Shown here in pieces: positions 10,515 to 23,433 of a stretch of DNA of 64,000 nucleotides. This DNA is from Gnetum montanum (lineage: Eukaryota > Streptophyta > Gnetopsida > Gnetales > Gnetaceae), in assembly GCA_015680685.1 (NCBI GenBank), contig MNCI01026431.1, positions 291,408-355,407 on the forward strand, in the 5' to 3' direction. The notes under the pieces are model-generated. The model did not search any database. It had not been told where the DNA came from and was given only the letters and a program-made list of their open reading frames with translations. Each line of letters starts with the position of its first letter. Position 1 is the stretch's first letter. Made by a program: the position numbers and the translations under genes.

Positions 10515-12620
10515 TACCCCCACAACTAACTAAAAATTGGTACTCGAGTGAACACATGTAGGATTGAGCTTCTGAAAAAATTGGGGAAGTATGGAATTTA
10601 TTAACTAAAAGACAATAGAAAAACTGACTAACTAGTTGACTTTGAGTACTAGATTGTATAGGATTGCAAAATTGGTATCCATGATAGAAAAATTAGATAC
10701 TCTTACAAAACTTTTAGTAGGTTTTCTTAGATTGCCAAAGATAAGGTGAACTTACAAATAGTGCTAAGAGGTGGAGGCTCCTAAGGCACTGAAGGTCCTT
10801 TACCAAGTTTTGGTGCTTGTGGTAGTGGAGGCGATTAAGGTTGTCCTGCTACTATTGGTAGAAGTCTGAAAGCATCTAGTAATGCTTTCATCTTCTTTTC
10901 CTTGCTTTGTGGATCATACACATTCCACATGACTTTACCAATGTGGGCTGGTACAGAGATATCCCATGGGCATGACATTATGGAAAACATATCCTTGACA
11001 TTGATGAAACACACTATGAATTATTTACATTCGATATTGAACGCCTTGACTAGATTTTGTAGCTTGTGATAGTCATTCATTCTCTTGGCTAGGTTCTTGG
11101 CAGTCGATCATTGATTAGTGAATGAACTTATGAGAACTTCAAGCTCCACATTAACTATCTCAAACTACTATTTTTCTCCTTGTGATGCTTGAATTCTACC
11201 TTGTACAAGAGGTAAGAACTAGTCCTTGGCCTCCTTGAGGTTAGCATAGCCAAGTTTGCATAATGAAGGTTTAAAAGCTTCATATACTCCATCATCTCCT
11301 CAATCTACACCTCATTTAGGTAAATTTCTACCTTGTTATATGCATTTAAGCCATGAAAGATTGGATTTCACATATTGCCTCTTTGCTAAAGTTGATAAAG
11401 AACCTCGATCATTTTTATCTTAATCAACTGTATTTATTTTTCATTCACCTCTTTAAGGAGCCCAACCTAGTCCTTGTAATGGTTCTTGATCCATTCAAAT
11501 TTTAGAGCCTTGTTCTTCCAGATGGCTACCTCAATGGTAATTTTCTAGCAAAGTGCTTGGACTTCCTCCATTGAGAGATTTTTTTTTTACTACCAACCTC
11601 ATCAAATCAAGGTTCACCTTAGCTAGCTTCTCCTATTGCTATTGAATGAATTCAACCATTTGATTCCTTTACTATTTAACATTGCATAGGTGATGATGTT
11701 CTTGGTGAGGACCAAGTTTTCTTTGCAACTTGAGTCAACTCCTTATCAGTCTTAAATGTTAAGGCTTTCAATAAGAAGGCATTAAGCATCGTAGCCTCCA
11801 TCGCATTCTTAACCTCTTTGATTCTTTATTAAAGCTAATGAAAAGTTTCATCTTGTGTAAGGTCCAAGTTGAGAATGACATCAATGTCTAGTACAGATGG
11901 TATAAGAGTGTTTAGGGCTTTAACTACCATATTGGCCACCACCTCCACCATTGTCTCTTGTCCATAGTGCTGCATCACTAGGATAGTCACACACTCACCC
12001 TTCTCTAGGTGCACCAAGAAAGTCATGACATTCCTAGAGATTTCAGGGAATTCTTGTCTAGGGATTAACATTGTAACTTCTCAAGCACTGAGATTCATTC
12101 TTGTAGGCACCTACGTTCATTGTATTGAGAATAGAGGGATGGTTTCCTCCAACCAACTAATGGTCCTTGTGATCTCGTTGAGATGGCTCAATGCTATACA
12201 ATAAATCGATGGCTCCCCACCACCTACTGAGACTTGTTGTTGTTGCAACTAATGCTCACAGAGTTTCTAGAGCCTCTTTGTAGTTGCACCTGCTTCTGGT
12301 GTGGTCTCTCCTATAGGTAATGGTGGTGGTGGCCTCTCCTCTTCCTGCAGCTTTACAGCTGCTTTATCTTTCATCATCTCCTACTAAGATATGCTAGGAG
12401 AATGGCAAAGTGTGTTGTTTGCATAGTTCACTATGCCTCCCCTATTATAGAGTTTCTAAATGAGACATGAAAATGGGAGTGTCTTCCTTCCTCTCTCATT
12501 CTTCTTGAACCACTTTTCTATCTTCAGATAAATTAGTTGTTGCTAGCTCCTTCCTCCTTGTGGTTACTTCTTCCTCGGTTGGGAAGATCTAGTCACTGGT
12601 GCTCCCCTCTTTGGTCCCAT
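10515..12620 (-). pseudogene. third ORF of the Athila-like element, unrecognised product
   Basis: Between integrase and the 3' LTR the minus strand reads as one broken frame starting MGPKRGAPVTRSSQPRKK at 12,620. It continues through a Pro/Glu-rich part (EEERPPPPLPIGETTPEAG), a stretch rich in Lys, Glu and Leu that could be coiled coil (about 11,650-11,300), and ends near 10,700 with YDPQSKEKKMKALLDAFRLL and a Pro-rich tail. The best open piece is 11,835-12,071. Athila elements often carry an envelope-like ORF at this position, but I see no signal peptide or membrane segment, so I do not call it envelope. There are many in-frame stops. Confidence 0.5.
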
Positions 12621-14639
12621 CTACAATCACAAATGTAACCATGGATTAGTGTTTTGATGTATAACCCTTAGTTCCTTTTTAATACCTTTCTTATTGGGTT
12701 AGGTTACACTTAGGTTTGTTTGTGATATTGGTAGGTTCATTATATTATTATTATTTTATTCATTGACTACCAAAGGTTGTTTGTGAGGTTTAACTTGGTT
12801 TAAACTAGGATTTTAATATTATTTTAATAGTAAAATCTTAGGGAGTTAGAAAAATTTTGTGGCCCCCACGATGAAAAGCTTACCTTTAATAGCTAGGGGA
12901 TCAAAGAACAAGGTAAATTAGCTGAGCAATTTTTAAGTTAGGATGCTTGGAAGATCTTTGGATTTTAAAAATGGCAAAAAATCCTCTTGCATTGGAAGGC
13001 AAATGTGAAAAAATTGCTAAGTATCAACGCATATATATCTAGTATTTTTGTACTACATCGATGAGGATATGTTGATGCATATATATCTAGTATTTTTGTA
13101 CTACATCGATGAGGATGTGTCAACGCAGCTATCTTTAGCAATTTTTCTAATTAAAAAACGAAGTATTTTGGAGTAGTTTCAGCATGAAACGAAAGTCCAA
13201 AGGAAGCCAAAAAAGCCAAGAATGATGATAAAACATGAAAGAGGGCATGCAATTAGCTTTATAAAGGAGATTTAGAGAGAAATAAATATGATAAGGTGTT
13301 GCAAAACTAGATGTTTATGTTATTAAATGGATGCAAAATGACTAAGGGATAGGAAGTTTAATTGAAAATGACTAACGAGTATGCAAGTGGGTTTTCTCCA
13401 AGTACGCTCATGTCATTAATGCCCTTGTATGCCCTCATAATAATGACTTTGTAGGCCCTAAGGATGATGAATGATCATTGATAGTTATAGATTGAATCTA
13501 TGCAAGAAATTGTTAAAGGATTAGGACATACCAAAATAGACATATTAATTAACTAGAATAGAAGGTAGTGAGGTGGTTAGTGATAAGAGTAGAGGAATGA
13601 GAAAGAGAAAATGGAACGTAGCCTTCACATCTTGGTCACATGAAGTCCTTATGGCGTGTATGGTTAAGATGACTGAATACTGTCCCATCCTTAGGTAGAA
13701 TCAAGTCCATCCACTTCTAATGACTTTGCATTATCATATTCAGACCGTCCTATCCCTAAGAGTTCATGACTATGCCCATGAAACAACCACCACTCCAAGT
13801 AGGGAAGAGAAGAGAAGTAGGAAAATAGGAAGGGTTTTAGTTAGAGGGGTGTCTTTAGGCATGGGCAACATGTCTTTCCAACCCCATAACTAGTGTTTGT
13901 AGGCCATGATTGTCTAAGGGGAATGTTTTGAATTCCCATGTTTTTTTATGGAAACCACACCATGAAAAGACATGCTTTCTATTATTGGTCAACGGTAGTT
14001 GGATAAAGGAGGTGACAAATCCCATTGAAGCCACATCCTTATCCATTACACTTGGTCCATTCCAAGTCTGTTAAGTATCAAGGTCATTAATTCTTTATAA
14101 GTTGTAATTAGGAAAGAACTTCATGCTTCCAAGATGAAAAGTCCCATAGAATTAAGTGGAATGAGTGGATGATGTGAACTAATTACCTAATATCATTAAA
14201 AAATTAGTGCTTCATTAATCAATGTCATAATTTGAAAATAAAATCTAGTCATTAAACAATCGACCCAAACATGAAGTATAATTTTAAATGAACTTCCTGT
14301 AACAACAGCTATGGTAAAAATGCAAGATTCCTGATGAATAACAAAGAAGAAAACATGATGTAAGGAAAAATAAACAAGAAAAAATATATAAAATAAGTTG
14401 TAAAATATTTAAGAAAATTGAAAATGTATAAAGAATGGTGTAAAATAAAAAAAAGTTGAAAAATTGAGGAGCCATCACAAAATCTTAACATGGATGGCCA
14501 TCTCTCCCACGATTGAGCTAGAAGGGTGAGCTATAAAAGATAAAATGTGCTTGGTCATTGGTTGAGGTATTCTTGCCAATGGTTATCCTTGATTATAGGA
14601 AAGTTTTTACTTGTTGAATGTTGATCAATAATTGCTTGT
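12621..14639. other. Athila-like spacer between integrase and third ORF
   Basis: This 2-kb stretch shows no sustained coding similarity. It contains a 48-bp tandem duplication (13,029-13,076 and 13,077-13,124) carrying CATCGATGAGGAT and TGTCAACGCA-like words that also occur near the end of the LTR (10,424-10,500). The small open frames at 13,855-14,046 and 14,284-14,491 are probably chance; the latter is a translation of T-rich sequence. Confidence 0.45.
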
Positions 14640-15660
14640 TTGGGCTAGGAGGGTGGTAAATCATCATGGCCCTAGATGAAAAAGTTGCATGAATAATATA
14701 AGGTCCTTCCCATAGCATTTGGAATTTTGTTTATTATGGTACATGCATGGGATTCTAGTAAAGAACCTTATCTTGTGGTTTAAATTTATATTTTTGTATT
14801 CTTAAGTTATGACATTATTTGGTGTGTGTCTTGTTTAATTCATTCATGGATAGGGCTACTAATTAATTTTTGTCTAGCGTATTTAATGTCATTAATATTT
14901 CTCTTTGGACTAGACTCAAATGAAGGTCAAGTTCAGAAGCCTTTGAAAGTGTAATGATCTCTACTTGGATAAGAAGAGTTGGAAGTTTCCCCTACACTAA
15001 CTCATAAGGGGAATAACTGATGTGAAGTTTTCATGTTGATCGATAAGACTAAAGAATGTCATTAAGTTTTGTGCTCTAGTCTTTTCTATATTTACTAACT
15101 GTACACATTAGTATTCTAGTTATTTCCCTATTTGCAACTTCTACTTAACCGTTAGCTTGGGGGTGTTATGAAGTTGTGAGTTTGTGTTCTACCCCTAAGC
15201 ATTGCATAAGTTTCTGAAAATTTGCACTTGCAAATTATGTTTTATTATTAAAAATTAGTACCCTTGGCATATCAAACCTATTTACCACATTTTGTTATAC
15301 AAACTATGCTATCGTAAAGATGAATAGTTAGCAATGGAGGCAGCTTCAACTCATTTTGTGTAGTAGTCAACAATGATGATGATCTATGTCTTTCCATTGG
15401 ACATGAGGTTGATGGACGCCATGAAGTTAATCCCCAAAGATCAAAAGGCTCTAATGGTTGAATCTATTTTTATGGTCCTTCCTTTCGTATAGTCATCCCT
15501 CCATCTCATTGGTAACATTCACATGAATGGGAGAATTGATGAGTGTTCCTAAAGATTATTAACTAGTAATATCCTACCATGAGGATTTTAATGATCATCC
15601 TTCTCCCAACATGATGGCCCCCATAAGGACCCTTGTGAGCATCCTAGAGGATTTGAAGTT
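14640..15660 (-). pseudogene. Athila-like integrase
   Basis: Minus-strand translation gives the integrase order: a degraded HHCC zinc region with DDQLQILQDAHKGPYGGHHV near 15,640 and HSCECYQ near 15,515, the catalytic core start FDLWGI near 15,450, then a C-terminal part with TKLNDIL, YSPYELV, GKLPTLLIQVE and SELDLHLSLVQREI down to about 14,860. Frameshifts and stops are frequent and the second and third catalytic residues cannot be placed with confidence. Confidence 0.75.
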
Positions 15661-17480
15661 GATCATCATTGAACATGCACCATCGTACTAGGCCATCGAC
15701 ACAAACCTTGTAAAGATTATCCTTGATCTCCATGTAGTGTTTGGCCTGGTGAAGAAACTATTGTTCCTTCCTAGTATACCATTCTTGTGGTAGCTCTTGA
15801 TTGAGTAGATAGGAGAGGATTCATCATACCAGTTGGAATCCTTGGGATTCTGAACTTTAGCAACTTTGACAAAGAGAAGTTCATTTAAAAATGGGTCAAA
15901 TAAAGTTCTTTCATCCTCTTTGTTGTTCCATCATAATCAAGACAAGTGGTTAGTGATGATATTCTCGGTTCCCTTTTTATTGATCATAGTGTGATTAAAC
16001 TCCTATAGAATAACCAGTCACCTTATGACATAGGGGTTCACTATTAGTTTGTTCATGAGGAACTATATAGCTCTATGATTTATGTGCACAAAAACTTGAT
16101 ATTCAAGCACGTAGTACTTGAATTTATCTAAGGCATAAACCACTACCATGAGTTTCTTTTTTGTGGTGGTGTAGTTCAATTGTGCAACTACAATGCTTCA
16201 AATTGCATAATGGATGTAGTAAGAATATCTCTGATCATCCAATTATGTAAGCACACCTCCCAAAGCATAGTTGGATGCATTAGTCATAATGTGAAATGGC
16301 CTAGACCAATCAGGTGCATGTAAAACTAGAAATTCTATGAGCTTTGGTTTTAATTGTTGGAATGCATTTTTGCATTCCCTAGTCTAGGTGAAAGGTGCAT
16401 TCTTCTTTGTCAACTCTACTAATAGTTTAGTGATTTTTTGAAAAGTTCTCGATGAAGCATCTATAATAACAAGTGTAGCCAAGAAATGACCTTACATCTT
16501 TTACTATTTTTGGTTGCCTGGTGATTCCTTGGATGACTCGTATTTTTTCTAAGTTTACCTTGATCCCTTTGCTTGAAATTTTGTGCCCCAAGACAATGCC
16601 TTCTTAGACCATTAGGTGGCTCTTCTACCAGTTGAGCTTTAAGTTAGTCTTCACACATCATTGAACCACCTACTCTAAATGGTCCAAGGCTTTCTTAAAT
16701 GTAGCCTCATCAGTAGAGAAGTCATTCATAAAGACTTCTAGCCTGTTACTAATTTGCTATTGTAAGATGCTAAGGACCAACTGTTGGAATGTAGCAGGGG
16801 AATTGCAAAGGGTAAATGACATCTTTTTGTATGCAAAAGTCTCACAAGGACTTGTGAATGTAGTTTTGGTTTGGTCCTCCAGTGCTATCTAGATTTTGTT
16901 ATAACCATCCAAGAAGCTATAATAGCAATGCCCTCCTATGGTATCCAACACTTGGTTAACAAATGACATCTTTGTGAGTTGCCATGTTCAACAACTAAAA
17001 GTTTAGGTAGAGTCTCCATTTTCTTCCTTTCTTTGGAACAATAATTGATGGGCTAACCCTTTCGCTATATGCAATCAGGTAGATGAACCCAGTCTTGAGG
17101 AGTTGTTTAATATTCTCTTTGATAACTTGTTTCAATTTGGGATTCAACCTACATTGTAGCTACCTTTTTAGCTTGATGGAGTGATCTTTATAGATATGAT
17201 GCTAGCATGTCCATGGATTTATTCATGTAAGCTCATGATATGACCAAGTCTTGAGGAGTTGTTTAATATTCTCTTTAATAACTTGTTTCAATTTGGGATT
17301 CAACCTACATTGTAGCTACCTTTTTAGCTTGATGAAGTGATCTTTATAGATATGATGCTAGAATGTCCATGGATTCATTCATGTAAGCTCATGATATGAC
17401 CAAGAAAAGGCTATTGATCATTTTTTTACCACCTTCAATAGGTTTTATTTTTGTTCTAAAGCATGTCTAGCATTGATGAT
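15661..17480 (-). pseudogene. Athila-like reverse transcriptase and RNase H
   Basis: On the minus strand the RT N-terminus reads LQCRLNPKLKQVIKENIKQL and LLKTGFIYLIAYSERVSPS near 17,150-17,040, and the catalytic box reads EVFMNDFS near 16,740, where Athila RT has FMDDFS, so one catalytic Asp is Asn. It continues NLKLNW, EGIVLGHKISSKGIKVNLEK near 16,560, which is very characteristic of this lineage. RNase H follows to about 15,700 in broken frames. An internal 156-bp duplication lies at 17,091-17,402. Confidence 0.82.
17091..17402 (-). repeat. 156-bp tandem duplication inside Athila-like RT
   Basis: Two direct copies, 17,091-17,246 and 17,247-17,402, differ at only a few bases. The unit is exactly 52 codons and covers the conserved RRLNP-type N-terminal block of RT, so the frame is kept but the block is doubled. 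Confidence 0.93.
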
Positions 17481-17889
17481 TCTTGGCTTGCTATTGTTGA
17501 TAAAGATATATTCCATGCCTATTGGTAAAGTCTTTAGTTTAATGAGCTCTTGCTTGAGGTTATTAGAGATGTCCAACTCTTTTTAATCTTTTTCACTTTG
17601 TGCATTGGAGAGTTGGTGATGGAGTTGCTCCATTTTATCCATGTTTTCAATATAAGTGTTGGTGAGGCTCTAAGATGGTTCCACGCACATAGTGGATTTG
17701 ATTTGATCTTTTGTTATAAGACACTAGGCACCTTTCTGTTTTGTGGCTACTGCATACAAGCATTGTTGACTCACTACTATTTCAGCACACTGATTACATG
17801 CTTGCAGTGATGTATCTTTGATGGTCCATAGTTTTTGCACACAATGGCACCTTGTGTCACTATATGCAATGCATGGAACTATTTTTTTT

Positions 17890-18240
17890 CTCAACTTTAC
17901 CAAATTCCTTTTCTTTGAAAATTTTCAAGGAAAGGTCTTGAATTCCTATCTTGGCATCTATCGTAGTTAGCCATGCACTTCCCATCTTCCTTGTAATTTT
18001 CCACATGGATCACAAGGAAATCAATAGGATAGGACCATCCATAGATAATGGTTACAATGTTCTTCATTAGCCCTAGAGGAATAGTGATGGACTGATTTGC
18101 TAGCTTCAATTTGATGTTGCTCTTTTTTAGAGGAGGCAGGTTCCAAGCCTTGTATATTTTTTGGGAAATCAAGTTGACTTTAGAACCTAAATCCAAGAGA
18201 GGCTTACATGGTTTGTTTCTTGTAATCTATAAGTAAATGA
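17890..18240 (-). pseudogene. Athila-like aspartic protease
   Basis: The open minus-strand frame 17,897-18,196 reads MDLGSKVNLISQKIYKAW, matching the retropepsin active-site block (D-L/S-G-A/S) of Athila proteases, then PPLKKSNIKLKLANQSITIP and YPIDFLVIHVE, the usual flap and FLV-type strand. The second Gly/Ala of the active site is Ser. It lies between gag and RT as expected. Confidence 0.8.
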
Positions 18241-20640
18241 GGGGACTCCTAGGATCAAATCATTTCCTAGGAAGGTGGTCAACCTTTATCCAATCTATGA
18301 CCACACAGGTTAACATGATAGTGTGGATCTAGGGAGATGTTTGGTTTGAAGGTGGCTTTGTAGAATTTTCAGAGGTAGAGATATTAGGGTTAGTAGCCAT
18401 GGGTGTTTGTGAGGGCTTCTTAGGGCTACTAGTTTTGAAGAATGACCTCTTACTAGGCTTTGGTTCAAGATCACTCGGATGGATATCCAGTTGTAGATTC
18501 ACCACCCTTATGGCATTTCATTGTTATGGTTGTGGGGGGACTTCACCCATCATGAATGGCGTAGGTGCAAAGGTGTAGTTGGTTGTGGTGTAGGAGTCAA
18601 TGGGCTAAGGAGGATGTAAGGACAAAGGAGACTCCCCCTTGGAGAAGGTGCTCTGTAGTATTGTGGAGGGTAAGAGTGGTAAGGAAAATTAGCATGGCTA
18701 GAGGAGTCACACAAGGATACATGCTACTAGATATAATATCCATAAGGATCAGGTTGCATATATAGATACTCATATTATGGTGGTGACATCCCCAACTACT
18801 ATGGATGTTGCTATTGCTTGTATTACTCTTAATGTTGCAATAACACTTCACTTGGGTAATATGTTTGTTGGTGGAATTGCTACATATAGTAGCCTTGTGG
18901 ATAAGGTAATCACCCAGGTACTCGCTGCTTTGCTAATTTAGGATTTAATGCATATAGCCCAAATTCTTGCAAATGTGATACCATTGGGCAACACTCCTTA
19001 GGATGTTTGTATTGGTAGATTTCACATCTGTCTTCATCTATTCTAGAATCTACAACCTCCTCAACTACTGTAGCTTTACTCTTGTACTTGTAATATCCCT
19101 ATTCTACATTTTTTTCTTCTTTCTTAACCATTATTCCCTTGGTCTCTTCTTTTCTCTACAATTTTTAGAGTTGTTTAAAACTTATCATCTAAGAAGTTTC
19201 ACATCTTATCTACCTTAGCCAATATTTTAGTGATAAATTTTTGTATCAACAGGTTTTCCTTTGCACCACTTCATCAAATAGTGCTTCCTCCTCAATGTTA
19301 TACAAAGGGAACCTTCCTTTTGTGAATGGAGTGGTCCTTGTTGTACTCTTCTACACTTTCATGCTTTTTGAGCTCTCCCTCTTCTTTAGCCACTTGATCT
19401 ATCAGGCTTTGGATCTAATGGGCTTGTAGTTTAGAAAGTCTTCCTTGGGCATAGACCCCAAGGATTTTCCTTATTTTATTTGTAAGTCCATCTATAATAT
19501 GGTGGAGCTAATCCCTTTAGGAGTATCCATGGCCCAGGCATCTGTGTAGAAGAGAGTAGTACCTCTCTAAGGCCGCATCCAAGGACTCATGATTGTCTTG
19601 TTTCTATCCTTGGATTTGTCTTCACAAGTTGGACACTCTCAAGTATGTTTGGTATTTTTTATTAAATATTTCTAACATAGTACTCCATCGGTGAAGGAAT
19701 TTCAGTTCTAAGAACTAATACCACCTTTTAGCTTCCTTGATGAGTGTCCTTTGGAATAGATTTTTCTTCTATTATTCATTCTCTATGTTATGTAAGGAAT
19801 AAGCATCATGAAAGGATATTTTTCAAACTTAGGGATATTTTTCATATCCAACCTCTTGATTTTGCTATCTTTCAAGTACCTTGTTGGAATTTTGCCTACC
19901 TTTGAAACGTTCAACATGTTTCGGGTAACTAGCAAGGGCTCATCATAGTCACGATGATCTGAGAGGATCCTGTCATGACCATGATGTTTATGATGAGTCC
20001 TACTATGTCTTCTTTCTTAATAATGTTCCTCCCCTTATTTTTTTTCTTACCCCTGTTCTTGATCATCCTGGCAAGGTCTATGTTTAGCTCTATCTCACTA
20101 TTCATCTCCATTTCGATCTCATCTATTCCTCTTGTCTTAACTTCTCTTCCTCCTATTGAAGTTTGAAAAATGAAGATGAAGAGGATGATAAGGGTGATGA
20201 AGAAGGGGAACCATCATAATGATGTCTACTAGTTCTTCTCCTTTGGTCCCTACCCAAGTCAACTTGCCTTTCTTTATCTTTGTGCTTGTCGTTATCCTTA
20301 CCTTTAAATGAGTGGCTAAGGTTGTTATCTTTTGAGACTTCTTGGTCTTCAGAACTAGTCTTTTCCTCACCTAGATTATCCACAGTTGACTAGAATGTTT
20401 GGTTGAGGATGTTCTCATCATAAAAAGGAGGAGAGTCTGTGTATTAGAATTGGCTTGAAAAGAAGCACTCACCTTCCTTATGTTGCTACAAGAATAACTG
20501 GGTTGGGACCCTCTTACCCTTAGAGGCTTTATATGTGCCTTCATTTGTCTATCCTTCTTACACTGGCATCAGTAAGATGATAATCTCGATAAGTATGGTT
20601 CCAGACCTAATACTCTACGTTGAGTGCATTGATGCCTAGT
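18241..20640 (-). pseudogene. Athila-like gag
   Basis: Minus-strand translation includes a charged, Lys/Asp-rich N-terminal part (FKGKDNDKHKDKERQVDLG near 20,290). The capsid-like retrotransposon-gag block follows: KRWY..LELKFLHRWSTMLE, FNKKYQTYL, ESLDAALERYYSLLHRCLGHGY, and IIDGLTNKIRKILGVYAQGR down to about 19,450. The region 18,400-18,960 is a Tyr/Pro/Gln-rich tail before the protease. I see no clear zinc knuckle. Stops and frameshifts are present throughout. Plus-strand open frames within this interval are shadows. Confidence 0.75.
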
Positions 20641-21012
20641 TTGATGAGATTGCTCATCAGCATGATAGGAACTGGTTGGTTAGGAGGAAACACAATGTTA
20701 CCTTCCAAATTCCTCTAGTGTAGCTACTTGTCTTGATGTAGGATGAAAGTAAAATATAGATTATATGGATCTAGATGAGTGTAGATAACACAAAGTTGTT
20801 ACAATGTTTTTTGGACCTCATGATGTTGATTGGATCTGCCTGTAAATGGTGGAGATTCGTTCCTATGAGAAGAAGCCATGTTAGCTTTTACTAGAAATAG
20901 TATGCTTGTTCTTATTTCCTTAATGATTTATCATTGATTGGTCCTTACAATGTCTTTGTGTAATATCATGGTCTTTTTCTACTTAGCATACTTAGCTAAA
21001 CTAAGTCCCTGG
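20641..21012 (-). other. Athila-like 5' leader, broken by Tat element A
   Basis: This is the leader between gag and the primer site. It is interrupted at about 21,002-21,013 by the LTR of element A; the last few bases and the primer site lie at 62,468-62,490. A TAAAC at 20,997-21,001 and another at 62,468-62,472 may be the target duplication, but the LTR start is not fixed well enough to be sure. Confidence 0.5.
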
Positions 21013-21192
21013 TGAAACACCACCAAATTTCATGTTGCAACCTTCATTTCCCCAACTTGGGACAAGGATTCTTTGTAAATGTGAGATATATAGTCCTTGA
21101 GCTACAATCTTGCATACTTTAACTTTTTGAGGTCAAAAAATACTTCAAAAGTTATTATATTCTTACTTCCCAAGTAGAAAATAATGCCCCAT

Positions 21193-23433
21193 TGTAATAA
21201 CCATTTATAGGGAGCAAGAGCTAGCACTTGAAGCCCGCTAGAAAGAAAGCTAGTTGAAAGAAGAAAATGCCTAGATGGCTTTCTTTCTACAACAATCAAA
21301 CTAACATGAACCTATAAAATTAAAATGAAATCAACAATTTCTAGATCTAGCTCTAAAATAGGTCAATCAATATTAATTTTAAGAATTAAGAGATAATTTT
21401 ATAAAGAAATAGCCATAGCAAAATATTTGTGCAAGTTTCATTAGATTAAAAAAATCAAACTTTTTATTATTCAGCCTAAAAAGATATATTTAATCAAGAT
21501 CATTTGCACATGTAAAAACCAAAGAAATAACCACAAAATCAGATAAATTAATAATCTCATATCTATTCAATCACATAATAATATTTTATAATTTCTAGCC
21601 ACACACAAAAACAAGATCTGAATTTAACTCTTGTAACCATTTTACCAGTAATCATTTAATTAGGAAATTTGTATGTTCAATAGTAGAGAATAAATAGATC
21701 ACAACCATAAATTAACATCCTAGGTTTTCCCCCACTCCATCAACTTATAGAAAGATATGAAAATCAGACTTAAGAAGGTATAGGAAACAAAAGTATAATT
21801 CAAGATTCAGATCTAAGATTTATGCATTCAAAGGGGGAGGGTTCATCAACCAAATTCCAATCAAAACCCAATAATTTAGCAATTTTAAAACATTCACAAT
21901 TGTCCATGGGCCCAAGGATATTCTAACTTTCTGCCGATGGTACCAATCCTCATATTAGGGATCCTTGGCCCTTGTTGGTACTCTTTTACCAAAAATGCCC
22001 CAAATCATTATGGGTGTTTTTGAATCATTATAGAAACAACTTTCATCCAAGTCATTTAGGTGTGAGAGTATAGAGGATGGGCATAGAGATCCAAAAAAAG
22101 GTAATAACAGTTTCAAAAATCTAAGCTTACAACAACAATCTTGATATTTTCATACAAGCATTGTGAAGGTGGTTAGACAAGCAAGAAGAGAGAAGTTTGA
22201 GAAAATAATCCATTGCTAGCCATTATCAAACATAACAGAGATGGATCATTTTATCTCCTTGGTTAGATATCTTGGTTACTAGAAGGAATTATCAGAATAT
22301 TGGATTGCTATGCCGCACTTGTTTTCTTTCTCCTTGCTATCTCTTGTAGTAGCCATAGTCTTCTCTCCCTTCCGAGCCCCACTTCCTGTTGTTGTATCTT
22401 TTTTTTTGTTTTTCTTAGCTACTTTTGCCTTGTATGCTTTTTTTTCTTCTCCTCCTCTTCCTATTTGTAGGTGGAATAAGGGATAATGGATGGTTTCTTG
22501 TAACTAACTTCTTGGGAACTGTTTGTATTCTTTTCTTTCTTTTTAAAGTTCTCACTCTTTTTTTTTCAACAATGATTCATGAGATCACTATAAAAAAAAT
22601 CAATAAAATATGTATATTTCAACAATTCCTAAATCAACAATTTTTGATATTTCAGAATTCAGATTTTGCTAGATCTCAGGTTCAATTCCTCTTGATAATT
22701 ACAAAACATTCTAACATAATATCTATCTCTTTATCATTTAGAATTTTCATAAGATGCAAGGAAAAAGTTTTCAAAATAGATTCATGATAAGGGTAATTCA
22801 AGATACATAATCAAATAAGGCACCTTCTTTTTCAGGTCATCAATGATGTCAATTTTCCCATAATCTTATGAGCCTTGAAAGGTCATCATCTGAGCTTTCT
22901 ATAGCAATGGAGAGGGTACTTATACTCTACTATTTTAAACTAAAAATAGCAATGCATTATATTTAGATAAAAGAAAATAAAAAATAAAATATAAAGCTAC
23001 AGTATTTGCACACAATATCCCTGATTCATGGGTCAGGTTCCTCCAACTTGATTCATAGGTCAAGTTCCTTAATATGAGATTCTTTTGCATCTCAACATAC
23101 CTATTTTAGCTCTTGAGTCACACCTTATGGCATTGTCCTTTGTTTTTATTTTGTTTCTTAGCATCTCTATTGAAATAGAATAGAAAATATTTTATTTTAC
23201 TATATATTATTTATTATTATTATTTTAAAACATTTCGAGAATGTATTTTAAATCATATTTTTTATGCATAAAGTATTTAAACATTTAATCATAATACATA
23301 TAAAAATCTAGTTAACAAATATATTACTATTCCAATTAGCCATTTCCACCATAGTCCAAACAAAGCACACACACAAGTTGTCAACAAAACATGCACCCAA
23401 ACACATAAACTCAAGGAGAAGTGGTTCATCACA
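21193..23433. mobile_element. 2,241-bp TG...CA insertion in LTR of element A (possible solo LTR)
   Basis: Comparison with the 3' LTR shows that everything between GTGCCCCAT and ATGCCCATATTTGGG is extra. The insert begins TGTAATAACC and ends TTCATCACA, with CCCAT on the left and TCCAT on the right as a probable 5-bp duplication. These are LTR-type termini, but I find no internal direct repeat, primer site or pol sequence, so a solo LTR is the simplest reading. The hydrophobic frame at 22,425-22,787 is a translation of T-rich sequence. Confidence 0.65.

Noticed and set aside
13700-13740. Similarity between 13,714 (CTAATGACTTTGCATTATCAT) and LINE RT at 63,510
   Set aside because: Only about 25 bases of A/T-rich sequence match, with no flanking LINE similarity, so it is probably chance.
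17550-20383. Plus-strand and alternative-frame ORFs (17,550-17,810, 18,565-18,765, 19,003-19,429, 19,975-20,166)
   Set aside because: They are shadows of the minus-strand Athila gag and protease, where the motifs lie.
22425-22787. 120-aa ORF rich in Phe and Leu as a membrane protein
   Set aside because: It is a translation of T-rich sequence inside a putative solo LTR, with no family motif.
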